Source: Nonomuraea sp. PA05
Lineage (GTDB): Bacteria > Actinomycetota > Actinomycetes > Streptosporangiales > Streptosporangiaceae
Reading direction: 5' to 3'
Length of the DNA stretch: 64,000 bases
NCBI RefSeq assembly: GCF_008086045.1
Contig: NZ_VSEY01000030.1
Location: 1 to 64,000, forward strand
Shown: piece after piece, positions 1 to 8,254 of the stretch
How positions within the stretch are numbered: the stretch's first letter is position 1
Layout: each line of letters opens with the position of its first letter
Translations under genes and position numbers: made by a program
The notes under the pieces: model-generated
The model's database searches: none
What the model was told of the DNA's origin: nothing
What the model saw: only the letters and a program-made list of their open reading frames with translations

Positions 1-1
1 G

Positions 2-184
2 CAGGGGCGGGGCGCGCTGCCGCCGGAGGAATGCCGGCGGGCCTGCGTCCTGGCGGAGAAGATGGCCGACGCGCACCGGGCGTGGCGGGCCAGCCTCGCC
101 GGGGTCACGCTCGCCGACATCCTGGCCGAGCTGCCCGCGCACGCGCCCCGGCGCACCAGGTCCATCCTCGCCGGCAGGCCATGA
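2..184 (+). CDS. C-terminal end of an unidentified protein (5' end outside window)
   Basis: An open frame enters from the left edge and stops with TGA at 182-184, giving about 60 residues. The visible peptide is Arg/Ala-rich with two probable helices (around ECRRACVLAEKMADAHRAW and LADILAEL). It ends three bases before a perfect hairpin, as expected for a real gene end. I do not recognise the family. The overlapping longer frame from 31 runs antisense through the ferredoxin gene and is a shadow. It converges with the P450/ferredoxin operon. Confidence 0.5.
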   Translation, partial: QGRGALPPEECRRACVLAEKMADAHRAWRASLAGVTLADILAELPAHAPRRTRSILAGRP

Positions 185-186
185 GA

Positions 187-222
187 AGGGCGCACGTGCG
201 ATCGATCACGCACGTGCGCCCT
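187..222. terminator. Bidirectional hairpin terminator
   Basis: Perfect 14-bp inverted repeat: 187-200 (AGGGCGCACGTGCG) pairs with 209-222 around an 8-base loop. It lies between two convergent genes ending at 184 (+) and 236 (-). No long T-run follows, which is usual for high-GC actinomycete terminators. Confidence 0.8.
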
Positions 223-235
223 CAGCCCTTCAGGG

Positions 236-430
236 TTACTCGCTCACCTCGATGGCGGCTCCGGGGCACACCACGGCGGCCTCGCGGACCGCCGCGTGCT
301 GGTCCTCGCCCGGCTCGGCGTTCAGCAGGACCACGATGCCGTCATCGTCACGCTGGTCGAACACCTCGGGGGCGACCAGCACGCACGAGCCGGCGCCACA
401 GCACTTGTCCTCGTCGACGGTGACTCTCAT
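236..430 (-). CDS. [3Fe-4S]-type ferredoxin, P450 partner
   Basis: A 64-residue acidic ferredoxin. Cys10, Cys16 and Cys55 (the last followed by Pro) fit the single-cluster pattern C-x5-C...CP, with Ala13 where a fourth cluster Cys would sit, so a [3Fe-4S] cluster is expected. Small ferredoxins of this kind pass electrons from a reductase to actinomycete cytochromes P450. It starts 28 bases after the P450 stop on the same strand, with a GAGGAGG ribosome site, so it is the last gene of the reductase-P450-ferredoxin operon. Full family length. A role with the adjacent P450 is inferred from context. Confidence 0.93.
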   Translation of the reverse strand: MRVTVDEDKCCGAGSCVLVAPEVFDQRDDDGIVVLLNAEPGEDQHAAVREAAVVCPGAAIEVSE

Positions 431-458
431 ATCAGGGTTCCCTCCTCGTGAATCGATG

Positions 459-1670
459 TCACCAGCGGACCGGCACCGTACGCAGGCCGCCGACCGCCAG
501 CCCCTCCACCCGCTCCAGCTCCGCCACCGGCACGGCCAGCTCCAGCGCCGGCAGCTTGCGCAGCAGCACCTCCAGCACGACCTGCAGCTCCGTGCGGGCC
601 AGCGACTGGCCCAGGCAGGAGTGGGCGCCGGAGCCGAAGGCCAGGTGCGCGTTCGGGCTGCGGGTCAGGTCCATCTCGGCCGCGTCCTCGAAGGCGCTCT
701 CGTCGCGGTTGGCCGCGGCCATGCTGCAGATCACCGTGGTGCCCTTGGGCAGGGTCTCGCCGCCGATCTCCGCCTCCACGGGCAGGTAGCGGGGCAGGCC
801 GAAGCCCGAGTTCGCGTCGAGGCGCAGCGTCTCCTCGACGGCGGTGCGGATCAGCGACGGGTCGGCCTGGAGCGCCTCCCAGCGGGCGCGGTCGGCCAGG
901 AGCATGGAGACCATCTTGCCGATCATGTTCGCGGTGGTCTCGTGGCCCGCGACCAGCAGCGCCATGCCGGTGACGATGATCTGCAGGTCGGCCAGCCCGC
1001 CGTCGTCGGGGCCGCCGGCCGCGAGCAGCTCGCTGAGCAGGTCGTCGCCCGGCTCGGCGCGCTTGGCCGTGATGAGGTCCGACATGTACTGGAAGAACTC
1101 GGCCTGGGCGGTCTCGATCTCCTCCTTGCCGTACCTGGTCAGGTTGAGCAGCGTGTCCGACCAGTACGAGAACCTGTCACGGTCCTCGGCCGGCACGCCG
1201 AGCATGTCGCAGATCACGTACACCGGCAGCGGGAAGCCCAGCGCGGCCCGCAGGTCGCCGGGAGCGCCGCGCTTGACCAGGTCGTCGATGAGGTCCTCGG
1301 CGATCTGCGCCATCCGCGGCCGCATCGCGGCCATGCGCTTGGCCGTGAACCACTTGCCGACCAGGCGCCGCCAGTGCAGATGCCCGTCGCCGCTGTCGGG
1401 GATGATCGTGGCCACGTCGCTGTTGAAGACCCCGCCGCCGTCCGCCGACAGCCGGGCCGCGTCGGGCGCGGTGAGCTGGCGGGTGAAGCGGGGGTCGGCC
1501 AGCACCTGCTTGACGTCCTCGTAGCGGGTGATCAGCTTGGCCGCGTCGCCGCTGGGCAGCTTCACGTGCGCCACCGGGCACCCGCTGCGCAGCTCGGCCC
1601 ACTCGGCGGGCGGGTCCAGCGCCGCGTCGTTGGGGATCGGGTAGCTCAGGACCTGCTCGTTCACACTCAT
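459..1670 (-). CDS. Cytochrome P450
   Basis: A 403-residue soluble bacterial P450. Visible hallmarks are the I-helix oxygen-activation motif AGHETT (241-246), the K-helix ExxR motif (Glu280, Arg283), and the heme loop FGSGAHSCLG with proximal Cys352. It should catalyse a monooxygenation using electrons from the flanking ferredoxin and reductase. The substrate cannot be read from sequence. The start is the ATG at 1670, with GAGGAG about 10 bases upstream. It lies 72 bases after the reductase gene and 28 before the ferredoxin, so the three are probably co-transcribed under the TetR regulator at 3058. No biosynthetic gene cluster surrounds it, so a catabolic or detoxifying role is as likely as a biosynthetic one. 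Confidence 0.95.
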   Translation of the reverse strand: MSVNEQVLSYPIPNDAALDPPAEWAELRSGCPVAHVKLPSGDAAKLITRYEDVKQVLADPRFTRQLTAPDAARLSADGGGVFNSDVATIIPDSGDGHLHWRRLVGKWFTAKRMAAMRPRMAQIAEDLIDDLVKRGAPGDLRAALGFPLPVYVICDMLGVPAEDRDRFSYWSDTLLNLTRYGKEEIETAQAEFFQYMSDLITAKRAEPGDDLLSELLAAGGPDDGGLADLQIIVTGMALLVAGHETTANMIGKMVSMLLADRARWEALQADPSLIRTAVEETLRLDANSGFGLPRYLPVEAEIGGETLPKGTTVICSMAAANRDESAFEDAAEMDLTRSPNAHLAFGSGAHSCLGQSLARTELQVVLEVLLRKLPALELAVPVAELERVEGLAVGGLRTVPVRW

Positions 1671-1742
1671 TCGGCATTCTCCTCGTGCGCGGATCGGACG
1701 ACCGCCACCGGGCGGCCGGTGTTCATGCCCGGGTCGCCGCCG

Positions 1743-2921
1743 TCACGCCGTGACGGGACGGGCAGTGAGGTGCTGCTGTCTCAGTACGCGGGCCTGCTTG
1801 GCCATGTTCCAGCCGAGCACGCCGGTGACCTGGCCGTTCTCCTGGTAGAGCGCGGCGAAGCGGCCCTGCTCCGGGTCGCCTTCCGCGACGCTCACCTCGG
1901 CCGCCGCTGACAGCAGGCCGTGGGCCTGGATCTTGGCGTCGTACTGGTCGGTCCAGAAGTACGGGATCGGCTCGTACGGGCGGTCGGCGCCGAGCACGTT
2001 GGCCGCCACCACCTGCGCCTGCTCGGTGGCGTTGGTGCGGTTCTCCAGGCGCAGCCGCCTGCCCAGCCCCTCGTGCTGCCAGGACGCCACGTCGCCGACG
2101 GCGTACACGCCTTCGGCGGCGCGGCAGCGCGAGTCGCACTCCACGCCGTCGCCCAGCGCGAGGCCGCTGCCCTCCAGCCAGCCGGTCGCGGGCCGGCAGC
2201 CGATCGCCACCACGACCGCGTCGGCGGGCAGCAGCTCGCCGGTGGCCAGCCGCACCCCGGTGACCCGGCCCTCGGCGGACGTCAGCTCCTCCACCGCGAC
2301 GCCGAGCCGCAGTGCCACCCCGCGTTCGGCGTGCGTGCGGGTGAGCAGCTCGGAGGCGGGGCCGCCGAGCTGGTCGGCGAGGATCGCCGGGCCGAGGCCG
2401 ACGAGGGTGACGTCGAGGCCCAGCTTGCGGGCGGTCGCGGCCACCTCGCCGCCCAGCACACCCTCGCCCACGACCACCAGCCGCCTGGCGGCGGTCAGGT
2501 GGGCGCGCAGGGTGAGCGCGTCGTCGAGGCCGCGCAGCTCGTGCACCCCCGCGAGCCCACGCTGCCCCGGGAGACGGCACGGCGTCAGGCCCGTCGCGAT
2601 GACGACGGCGTCTCCGCGCAGCACCCGGCCGGTGACCGTGCGCACCTCGCGGGCGGCGGCGTCGAGGAAGGCGGCGGGCTCGCCGCGGACGAACTCCGCG
2701 TCCAGCGCGTCGAGCTGCGCCTGCGTACGGAGCTGGGCGCGGGACGGCTCCCAGTCGCCGGCCAGGACCTGCTTCGACAGCGGCGGCCGGTCGTAGGGGA
2801 GGTGCGGCTCGGCGTCGAGCAGCGTGAGCCGCCCCTGGTGGCCTTGACGCCGCAGCGCCTCGGCCGTGCTCAGGCCGGCGGCAGAGGCGCCGACGATCAG
2901 GACGCTGCCGGGCGTGGTCAC
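1743..2921 (-). CDS. NAD(P)H:ferredoxin reductase (FAD/NAD-binding)
   Basis: A 392-residue pyridine nucleotide-disulphide oxidoreductase family flavoprotein of the putidaredoxin/rhodocoxin reductase type. The N-terminal FAD dinucleotide fold is VLIVGASAAG (about 7-16). A second Rossmann motif for NAD(P)H is VVVGEGVLGG (about 150-160), and the second FAD motif is YAVGDVASW. It transfers electrons from NAD(P)H to the small ferredoxin encoded two genes downstream. The start is a GTG at 2921 with GGAG upstream. It is the first gene of the operon. The 136-base region upstream carries paired inverted repeats and the divergent tetR gene. The complete redox chain in one operon suggests the P450 is self-sufficient at this locus. 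Confidence 0.92.
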   Translation of the reverse strand: MTTPGSVLIVGASAAGLSTAEALRRQGHQGRLTLLDAEPHLPYDRPPLSKQVLAGDWEPSRAQLRTQAQLDALDAEFVRGEPAAFLDAAAREVRTVTGRVLRGDAVVIATGLTPCRLPGQRGLAGVHELRGLDDALTLRAHLTAARRLVVVGEGVLGGEVAATARKLGLDVTLVGLGPAILADQLGGPASELLTRTHAERGVALRLGVAVEELTSAEGRVTGVRLATGELLPADAVVVAIGCRPATGWLEGSGLALGDGVECDSRCRAAEGVYAVGDVASWQHEGLGRRLRLENRTNATEQAQVVAANVLGADRPYEPIPYFWTDQYDAKIQAHGLLSAAAEVSVAEGDPEQGRFAALYQENGQVTGVLGWNMAKQARVLRQQHLTARPVTA

Positions 2922-3007
2922 GCCGCTCCGCTCCGGTGGGAGGCCGTCCTACCTGCAGAAATCCGCATAGGTCGTAGTCCTTTCCCTCGTGTCGCCCACA
3001 GATTACC

Positions 3008-3037
3008 CTACATCTGTAGGAAAACCTGCACATGTAG
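3008..3037. promoter_or_regulatory. Paired inverted repeats, likely TetR operator
   Basis: Two related imperfect palindromes, ctacatctgtag (3008-3019) and ctgcacatgtag (3026-3037), lie 18 bp apart centre to centre between the divergent reductase and tetR starts. Two sites on nearby turns suit cooperative binding of two TetR dimers controlling both genes. Function is inferred from position and symmetry. Confidence 0.6.
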
Positions 3038-3057
3038 TGAGACGGTAGGGTGAAGTC

Positions 3058-3690
3058 GTGGCCACGAGCAGAGGAAGCACCACCCCGACGGGCGACCGGC
3101 GCGTGCGCCGCACCCAGGCGGCCCTGGCGCGGGCCCTGCTGCGGCTCGTCGAGGAACAGGACCTGTCCCGCGTCACCGTCGCCGACGTCGCCGAGCTCGC
3201 CGGCGTGAGCCGCTCCACCTTCTACGACCACTACCGCGACGTGCACGAGCTGGCCGAAGCCGCCTGCACCGCGATGATCGACGGCCTCATCGAGTCGCTG
3301 CCGGGAGACTTCAACGCCGCCGACCCCGGGCGGGAGGCCACCGAGTCGCTGGAGGCGTTCTTCGGCAGCCTCGCCGAGCACGCCGGGCTCTACCGGGCGT
3401 TGCTCGGGCCGCAGGGCAGTGCCCGGGTGGCCGATCACATCCGGCATCGCAGCACCGTGGCCATACAGGAGCGGCTGCGGGAGGCTGTGGAGAGCGCCGA
3501 GGTGCCTGAGATGGCGCGGCCGTTGCTGGAGTTGCCGCTTGACGTGCCGGCGGCGTTCACGGCGGGGGCGCTGATCGGGGTGGCCGCGGAGTGGCTGCAG
3601 GGTGGGTGTACGCGGTCGCCGGGGGAGATGGCGGCCTTGACGTGGCCGTTGTTCCACTCGCTCTTCCGCATCGACGCTCGTCCCGCTTGA
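3058..3690 (+). CDS. TetR/AcrR family regulator of the P450 operon
   Basis: A 210-residue regulator. The N-terminal helix-turn-helix occupies about 15-60 (RVTVADVAELAGVSRSTFYDHY is the recognisable core). The C-terminal ligand domain is helical and variable. The start is a GTG at 3058 with a weak AGGG upstream. The gene is divergent from the ferredoxin reductase, with two palindromes between the starts. This arrangement is typical of a ligand-responsive autorepressor that also controls the neighbouring catabolic or oxidising operon. The inducer is unknown. GC at the third codon position falls somewhat towards the 3' end. Confidence 0.9.
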   Translation: MATSRGSTTPTGDRRVRRTQAALARALLRLVEEQDLSRVTVADVAELAGVSRSTFYDHYRDVHELAEAACTAMIDGLIESLPGDFNAADPGREATESLEAFFGSLAEHAGLYRALLGPQGSARVADHIRHRSTVAIQERLREAVESAEVPEMARPLLELPLDVPAAFTAGALIGVAAEWLQGGCTRSPGEMAALTWPLFHSLFRIDARPA

Positions 3691-3778
3691 TCGCCGGTGA
3701 TTGTGCCGATGCGCGCGACCGGCGGACGGGGGAGCATCGGACGTGGCGTCTTCCTGGGCCCCGGAAGGAGATCACGCG

Positions 3779-5158
3779 ATGGCGGCATTTCCCAGAGCGG
3801 CACGGATCGCGGCCGCGGCACTGCTCACCACGACCCTGCTCCCCGCGACGGCCTCGGCACGGGCGGCGGTCACTCCGGTGGACGTCCCGAGAGCCGCCCC
3901 GGTGGACGTCCCCAAGGTGGAGGGCCCGCTGCCGGGCGACCTGCCGGGCGACCCCGCCTCGCCCGAGCTGTCGGAGACCTACCCCTGGCTGGCCACCGAC
4001 GCCGACCTGCGCGCCCTCGGCTATGTCGAGCAGGAGTTCCACCTGTCGGGCAACGCCGACGCCTACAGCGCCACGGGCGAACTGCTCGCCCCGGACGTCC
4101 CGTACAGGACCAGGGTGGTCGTCCGCCGCCCGGCGAGCCAGGCCAAGTTCAACGGCACCGTGCTGATGGAGTGGCAGAACGTCACCGCCGGATACGACCT
4201 GGACGCCCTCTGGAGCACCGAGCAGCTCACCCGCGCCGGGTACGCGTGGGTCGGCGTCTCCGCCCAGCGCGTCGGAGTGAACCAGCTCCGCCAGTGGAGT
4301 CCCGCCCGCTACGGCACCCTCGACGTCACCGGCGGCGGCCGGTTCATGACCGACCAGCTCTCCTACGACGTGTTCTCCCAGGCGGCCCAGGCCATCAGGA
4401 CGTCGGCCCGTCCCACACTGCTGGGCCGCCTGCGCGCGGACACCGTGCTGGCCGTCGGCGCCTCGCAGTCGGCCGGACGGCTGACCGTCTACTACGACGC
4501 CGTGCTGCCGCACATCGAGAGCGTCTTCGACGGGTACGGCCAGATCGTCGGCCCCGCCCCCACCCGGGCCGGCGCGGAGCCGGTGTTCCAGGTGCTGTCG
4601 GAGACCGACGTGCGCACACCCGTGCGCCCGCCGGACACCGAGCGGTTCCGCCGCTGGGAGGTGGCGGGCAGCGCGCACTCCGGCTGGCACGGTTACAGCG
4701 CCCGCGCCCCGCTGCTCGCCCGCGATCTCGGGAGCGCGCCGACGTACACGTGCGACAGGCCGCCCTTCAGCCGCGTCCCGCTGCACCACGTGCTGGCCGC
4801 CGCCTACGATCACCTGACCCGCTGGGCCCGGCGGGGTGCCGCGCCGCCCGTGGCGCCGCCGCTGGAGTTCGCCCCGGACGGCACCAAGGCCCGCGACGAG
4901 CTGGGGCTGGCGCGCGGCGGCATCCGGTTGTCGCAGGTGGCGGCGCCCACGGCGCTGAACACGGGCGACAACTCCGGCGAGACGTTCTGCGTGCTGTTCG
5001 GGACACACGTCCCGTTCGAGCAGGAGCAGCTCGACGAGCTGTACCCGACGCACGGCCACTACGTGGCGGCGGTCGTCCGCGCGGACGCTCACAACCTCAA
5101 GGCCGGTTACCTGCTGCCCGGCGACGCCCGCCAGAACCTCGCCGACACGCGGCCGTGA
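3779..5158 (+). CDS. Secreted alpha/beta hydrolase-domain protein (Abhydrolase_10 type)
   Basis: Start chosen at ATG 3779, with GGAAGGAG just upstream. This gives 459 residues with a clear signal peptide (MAAFPRAARIAAAALLTTTL followed by an Ala-rich cleavage region near 27). The mature part contains a nucleophile elbow-like GASQSAG (about 225), and the C-terminal GHYVAAVVRADAHNL supplies a candidate His. The sequence resembles the large uncharacterised alpha/beta hydrolase domain family PF20091. It is probably an exported esterase or lyase-like enzyme; the substrate is unknown. The gene stands alone, followed nine bases later by a convergent SDR gene. Confidence 0.8.
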   Translation: MAAFPRAARIAAAALLTTTLLPATASARAAVTPVDVPRAAPVDVPKVEGPLPGDLPGDPASPELSETYPWLATDADLRALGYVEQEFHLSGNADAYSATGELLAPDVPYRTRVVVRRPASQAKFNGTVLMEWQNVTAGYDLDALWSTEQLTRAGYAWVGVSAQRVGVNQLRQWSPARYGTLDVTGGGRFMTDQLSYDVFSQAAQAIRTSARPTLLGRLRADTVLAVGASQSAGRLTVYYDAVLPHIESVFDGYGQIVGPAPTRAGAEPVFQVLSETDVRTPVRPPDTERFRRWEVAGSAHSGWHGYSARAPLLARDLGSAPTYTCDRPPFSRVPLHHVLAAAYDHLTRWARRGAAPPVAPPLEFAPDGTKARDELGLARGGIRLSQVAAPTALNTGDNSGETFCVLFGTHVPFEQEQLDELYPTHGHYVAAVVRADAHNLKAGYLLPGDARQNLADTRP

Positions 5159-5167
5159 CCGCCGGGG

Positions 5168-5902
5168 TCACCAGGGCATGGGGGTCCCGTCCCAGGAGAA
5201 GAAGCCGCCGGTGGGGCCGTCGTCCGGCAACAGCGCCAGCCTGACGGCCCCCGCCGCGGCCTCGGCGGGATCGCCGTCGCTCCCGGCGGCCCGGTCGTTG
5301 AGCTCGGTCCGCCGCAACCCCGGGGCCAGCGCGTTCACCTTGAAACCGGCCTCGGCCAGGGTCTGGGCGTAGAAGAGCGTCAGGGCGTTCAGCGCCGTCT
5401 TGGACGAGCGGTACGCCGCGCCGGCGCCTCCCGCCACCGCGAACCCCTGCGCGGGGTCCGTGCTCAAGGTCAGCGAGCCGGTGCCGCTGGAGACGTTCAC
5501 GATGCGGGGGGCGGGTGAGCGGCGCAGCGCCGGGAGGAAGGCGTTGGTGACGGTGAGCACGGCGAAGAGGTTCGTCTCGAACGTGCGGCGGAAGCTCGCC
5601 GCGTCGGCCTCGTCGGGACGCCTGTCGTCCACCATGATCCCGGCGTTGTTCACCAGCACGTCCAGGCTGCCCACCAGCCGCGCGGCGGCGGCGACGCTGT
5701 CGTCGTCGGTGACGTCCAGCAGCAGCGGCCTGGCGCCGCCGCCGATCTCGCTTGCGGCCCGCTCTCCCCGTGCGGCGTCGCGCGACCCGACGTAGACGGT
5801 CAGCCCGGCCGCCGCGAGCTGCCGCGCGATCTCCTTGCCGATGCCCTTGTTGGCCCCGGTGACCAGGGCGATGGAATCCTTCGACGTCGCAGAGTGGTTC
5901 AT
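5168..5902 (-). CDS. SDR family NAD(P)-dependent oxidoreductase
   Basis: A 244-residue classical short-chain dehydrogenase. The start at ATG 5902 follows GGAAGGG; upstream extension has no support. The cofactor motif TGANKGIG is at about 15-22, NNAG at about 90, and the catalytic Tyr-x3-Lys is in YRSSK near 155. It should oxidise or reduce a small carbonyl/hydroxyl substrate in the cytoplasm. It is divergent from an XRE/MmyB-type regulator, with 77 bases and a palindrome between them. This SDR/MmyB pair is widespread in actinomycetes and suggests that the regulator controls the enzyme. The substrate is unknown. Confidence 0.92.
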   Translation of the reverse strand: MNHSATSKDSIALVTGANKGIGKEIARQLAAAGLTVYVGSRDAARGERAASEIGGGARPLLLDVTDDDSVAAAARLVGSLDVLVNNAGIMVDDRRPDEADAASFRRTFETNLFAVLTVTNAFLPALRRSPAPRIVNVSSGTGSLTLSTDPAQGFAVAGGAGAAYRSSKTALNALTLFYAQTLAEAGFKVNALAPGLRRTELNDRAAGSDGDPAEAAAGAVRLALLPDDGPTGGFFSWDGTPMPW

Positions 5903-5936
5903 ACCGTTGACCCTTCCGCGCAGGTACGGGCCGCAT

Positions 5937-5957
5937 CCAGGGACAACCGATCCCTGG
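5937..5957. promoter_or_regulatory. Perfect palindrome between SDR and MmyB-type regulator
   Basis: CCAGGGA (5937-5943), seven-base spacer, TCCCTGG (5951-5957): perfect 7-bp arms in the short divergent promoter region. Likely the operator of the regulator starting at 5980. Function inferred from position. Confidence 0.6.
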
Positions 5958-5979
5958 CAGCCGGCATTGGAGGAGACGC

Positions 5980-6789
5980 GTGGCGAAACAGGAACTGGCC
6001 CGCTTCCTGCGGGCACGGCGCGAAAGCCTGCCGCCCGCCGACGTCGGCCTGCCCGCCGACCGGCGCCGCCGCACCCCCGGCCTGCGGCGGGAGGAGGTGG
6101 CCGAGCTCGCGCACATGTCCGTGGACTACTACGTACGGCTGGAGCAGGCGCGCGGGCCGCGGCCGTCGCCGCGCATCCTCGACGCGCTCACCGGCGCGCT
6201 CCGGCTCACCCGCGCTGAGCGGCGGCATCTGTTCCAGCTCGCGGGCACCGGCCCCACGCCGCCGCCTGGGCCGGTGCGCAGCGTCCGGCCGCAGGTGGCG
6301 GCGTTGCTGGAGCGCATGCCCGACACGGCGGCCATCGTCACTGACGCCGCCTATGACGTGCTCGCCTGGAACCCGCTCGCGCAGGCCGTCCTGGGTTATG
6401 ACCAGCAGCTCAACCTGGCCCGCCGCCGCTTCGCCGACACTGGAGGGTTCGGCTACGTCGAGTCGTCCAGCGCTGAGGAGTTCGGCCACATCGCCGTCTC
6501 CCGGCTGCGTCGCGCCGCCGAACGCTACCCGCGCGACGAGGCACTCCAGCTCCTCCTGACGGAACTACGCGCGGGCAGCGAGGAGTTCGTGCACATCTGG
6601 AACACCGACCCGGTCCACGAACCAGGCCACCGCACCAAGGTCGTGCAACACCCGGAGGTGGGAGCGCTGCGCCTCAACTGCGACGTCCTCCTCGTCCCCG
6701 ACGACGACCAGCAGGTCGTCTTCATCACCGCCGACGCCGGCACCCCCTCCGCCCGCGCACTCCGCCACCTGTCCGCCTCGGTACGGTGA
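5980..6789 (+). CDS. XRE-family regulator with MmyB-like ligand-binding domain
   Basis: A 269-residue protein. An N-terminal helix-turn-helix of the XRE type (about 1-75, including RREEVAELAHMSVDYYVRLE) is followed by an MmyB-like sensor domain (about 100-265) of the PAS-related fold that in family members binds fatty acids. The start is a GTG at 5980 with GGAGGAG close upstream. It is divergent from the SDR gene, with a perfect palindrome in the intergenic region, so it likely represses or activates the SDR and itself. The assignment of the C-terminal domain is from overall pattern; the ligand is unknown. Confidence 0.9.
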   Translation: MAKQELARFLRARRESLPPADVGLPADRRRRTPGLRREEVAELAHMSVDYYVRLEQARGPRPSPRILDALTGALRLTRAERRHLFQLAGTGPTPPPGPVRSVRPQVAALLERMPDTAAIVTDAAYDVLAWNPLAQAVLGYDQQLNLARRRFADTGGFGYVESSSAEEFGHIAVSRLRRAAERYPRDEALQLLLTELRAGSEEFVHIWNTDPVHEPGHRTKVVQHPEVGALRLNCDVLLVPDDDQQVVFITADAGTPSARALRHLSASVR

Positions 6790-6847
6790 GCAACCCGCCC
6801 CCCGCCCCCGCTTTGCCCTCGAACACCTCTTCGATTAAGCTCCTCCC

Positions 6848-8062
6848 GTGGCCCTCACCCTCACCCTGGAGTCGGCACGAAAACTGGCCGTGATGTGCCA
6901 GCAATTGGGCGGCCCACGCCCCGGCAGCGACCTGGCGGGCCTGCGCTCGATCCTGCGCAGCCTCCGCTGCCTGCAACTCGACCCGGTGAACGCGGTGGCC
7001 CGCAGCCACCTCCTCGTCCTCTGGAGCCGGGCGGGCCACTACGACCTCACCGCCCTCGACACGCTCCTCTGGCAGGAGCGCTGGCTGTTCGAATACTGGG
7101 CCCACGCCGCCTCGATCGTGCTGGCCGAGGACTACCCGATCCACCACCTCATGATGCGCCGCCACGCCGCCGGCGACTCCGACCACGCCCGCATGGTGCG
7201 CGGCTGGCTCGACTCCAACGACGCCTTACGCCGCCACGTGCTCGACCGGCTGCGCGACGAGGGCCCTCTCCCGCCGGGCGCGTTCGAGGACCTCGCGGCG
7301 GTGCCGTGGAAGTCCACCGGCTGGACCAACGGCCGCAACGTCGAACGCATGCTGGACTTCCTGTGGACGCAGGGCCACATCATGGTCGCCGCCAGACAGG
7401 GCCGCACCCGCCACTGGGACCTCGCCGAGCGCTGGCTCCCCGACTGGGCGCAGTCCGCGCAGCTGTCCGAGGAGGAGGCGGTGACCCAGGCGGCCGAGCA
7501 CGCCCTGCGCGCCCTCGGCGTGGCCCGCGCCGCCGACATCGACAACCACTTCACCCGGAGCCGCTACCCGGGCCTGCCCGCCGTGCTCTCCGCCCTGCAC
7601 CACTCTCAGCGCGTCGTCCCCGTCACCGTCGAGGGCGGCGACGAGACCTGGTACGCGCACGTGGACGCCCTCGCCCTGCTGGAACGCGACGCCTGGCAGC
7701 CGCACACCACGCTGCTGTCCCCGTTCGACAACCTCATCTGCGACCGCGAACGCACCCAGCGCCTGTGGGGCTTCGCGTTCCGCACCGAGATGTACGTGCC
7801 CAAGCACAAGCGGCAGTACGGCCACTACATCATGCCGATCCTGCACGAGGAGCGGCTGATCGGGCGGCTGGTGCCGCGCATGGATCGGCGGCGCGGGGTG
7901 CTGGAGATCGAGGGCGTCTTCCCGGAGGACACCGCTACGGAGGCGAGCGCTGTCCGGGCTGTCACGGGGGCGATCGAGGAGCTGGCGACCTTCGCTGGCG
8001 CACGCGAGATCGTCTACGGCGAGAAGGTGGCGGCTTCGTGGCGGGGCGCCGGGGTGGGGTAA
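6848..8062 (+). CDS. YcaQ/AlkX-type winged-helix DNA glycosylase
   Basis: A 404-residue member of the HTH_42 (YcaQ/AlkZ) family. These bacterial glycosylases unhook alkylated bases and interstrand crosslinks. Near residue 37 the sequence LQLDPVNAVARSH carries the Q-x-D catalytic signature that distinguishes the YcaQ/AlkX branch from the QxQ AlkZ branch found in antibiotic clusters. Tandem winged-helix segments follow, and the C-terminal part has the conserved SPFDNLICDRERTQRLW block. The start is a GTG at 6848. It stands alone. The branch assignment rests on one motif, but family membership is clear. General alkylation repair is more likely than self-resistance. Confidence 0.88.
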   Translation: MALTLTLESARKLAVMCQQLGGPRPGSDLAGLRSILRSLRCLQLDPVNAVARSHLLVLWSRAGHYDLTALDTLLWQERWLFEYWAHAASIVLAEDYPIHHLMMRRHAAGDSDHARMVRGWLDSNDALRRHVLDRLRDEGPLPPGAFEDLAAVPWKSTGWTNGRNVERMLDFLWTQGHIMVAARQGRTRHWDLAERWLPDWAQSAQLSEEEAVTQAAEHALRALGVARAADIDNHFTRSRYPGLPAVLSALHHSQRVVPVTVEGGDETWYAHVDALALLERDAWQPHTTLLSPFDNLICDRERTQRLWGFAFRTEMYVPKHKRQYGHYIMPILHEERLIGRLVPRMDRRRGVLEIEGVFPEDTATEASAVRAVTGAIEELATFAGAREIVYGEKVAASWRGAGVG

Positions 8063-8254
8063 CGGGCCTGTTCCCTGCGGTATTCGGTCTGTGGCAGTCG
8101 TTACGGATGAGCCGCGGAGGCAGTTGGGCCGGTTTTGACGCCGGAGCGGGATGGGACCTCCCGGCTCCGGGGCAGCCCGACAGGTGACTGCAGGACGACG
8201 GCTCTCCCACCAGGAGCAGCGGTCGCGGAGAAGCAGGAATCGGGGGTACCCGCG

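Noticed and set aside
252..1910. 552-residue plus-strand frame opposite the P450 operon
   Set aside because: Antisense to ferredoxin and P450, no family features.
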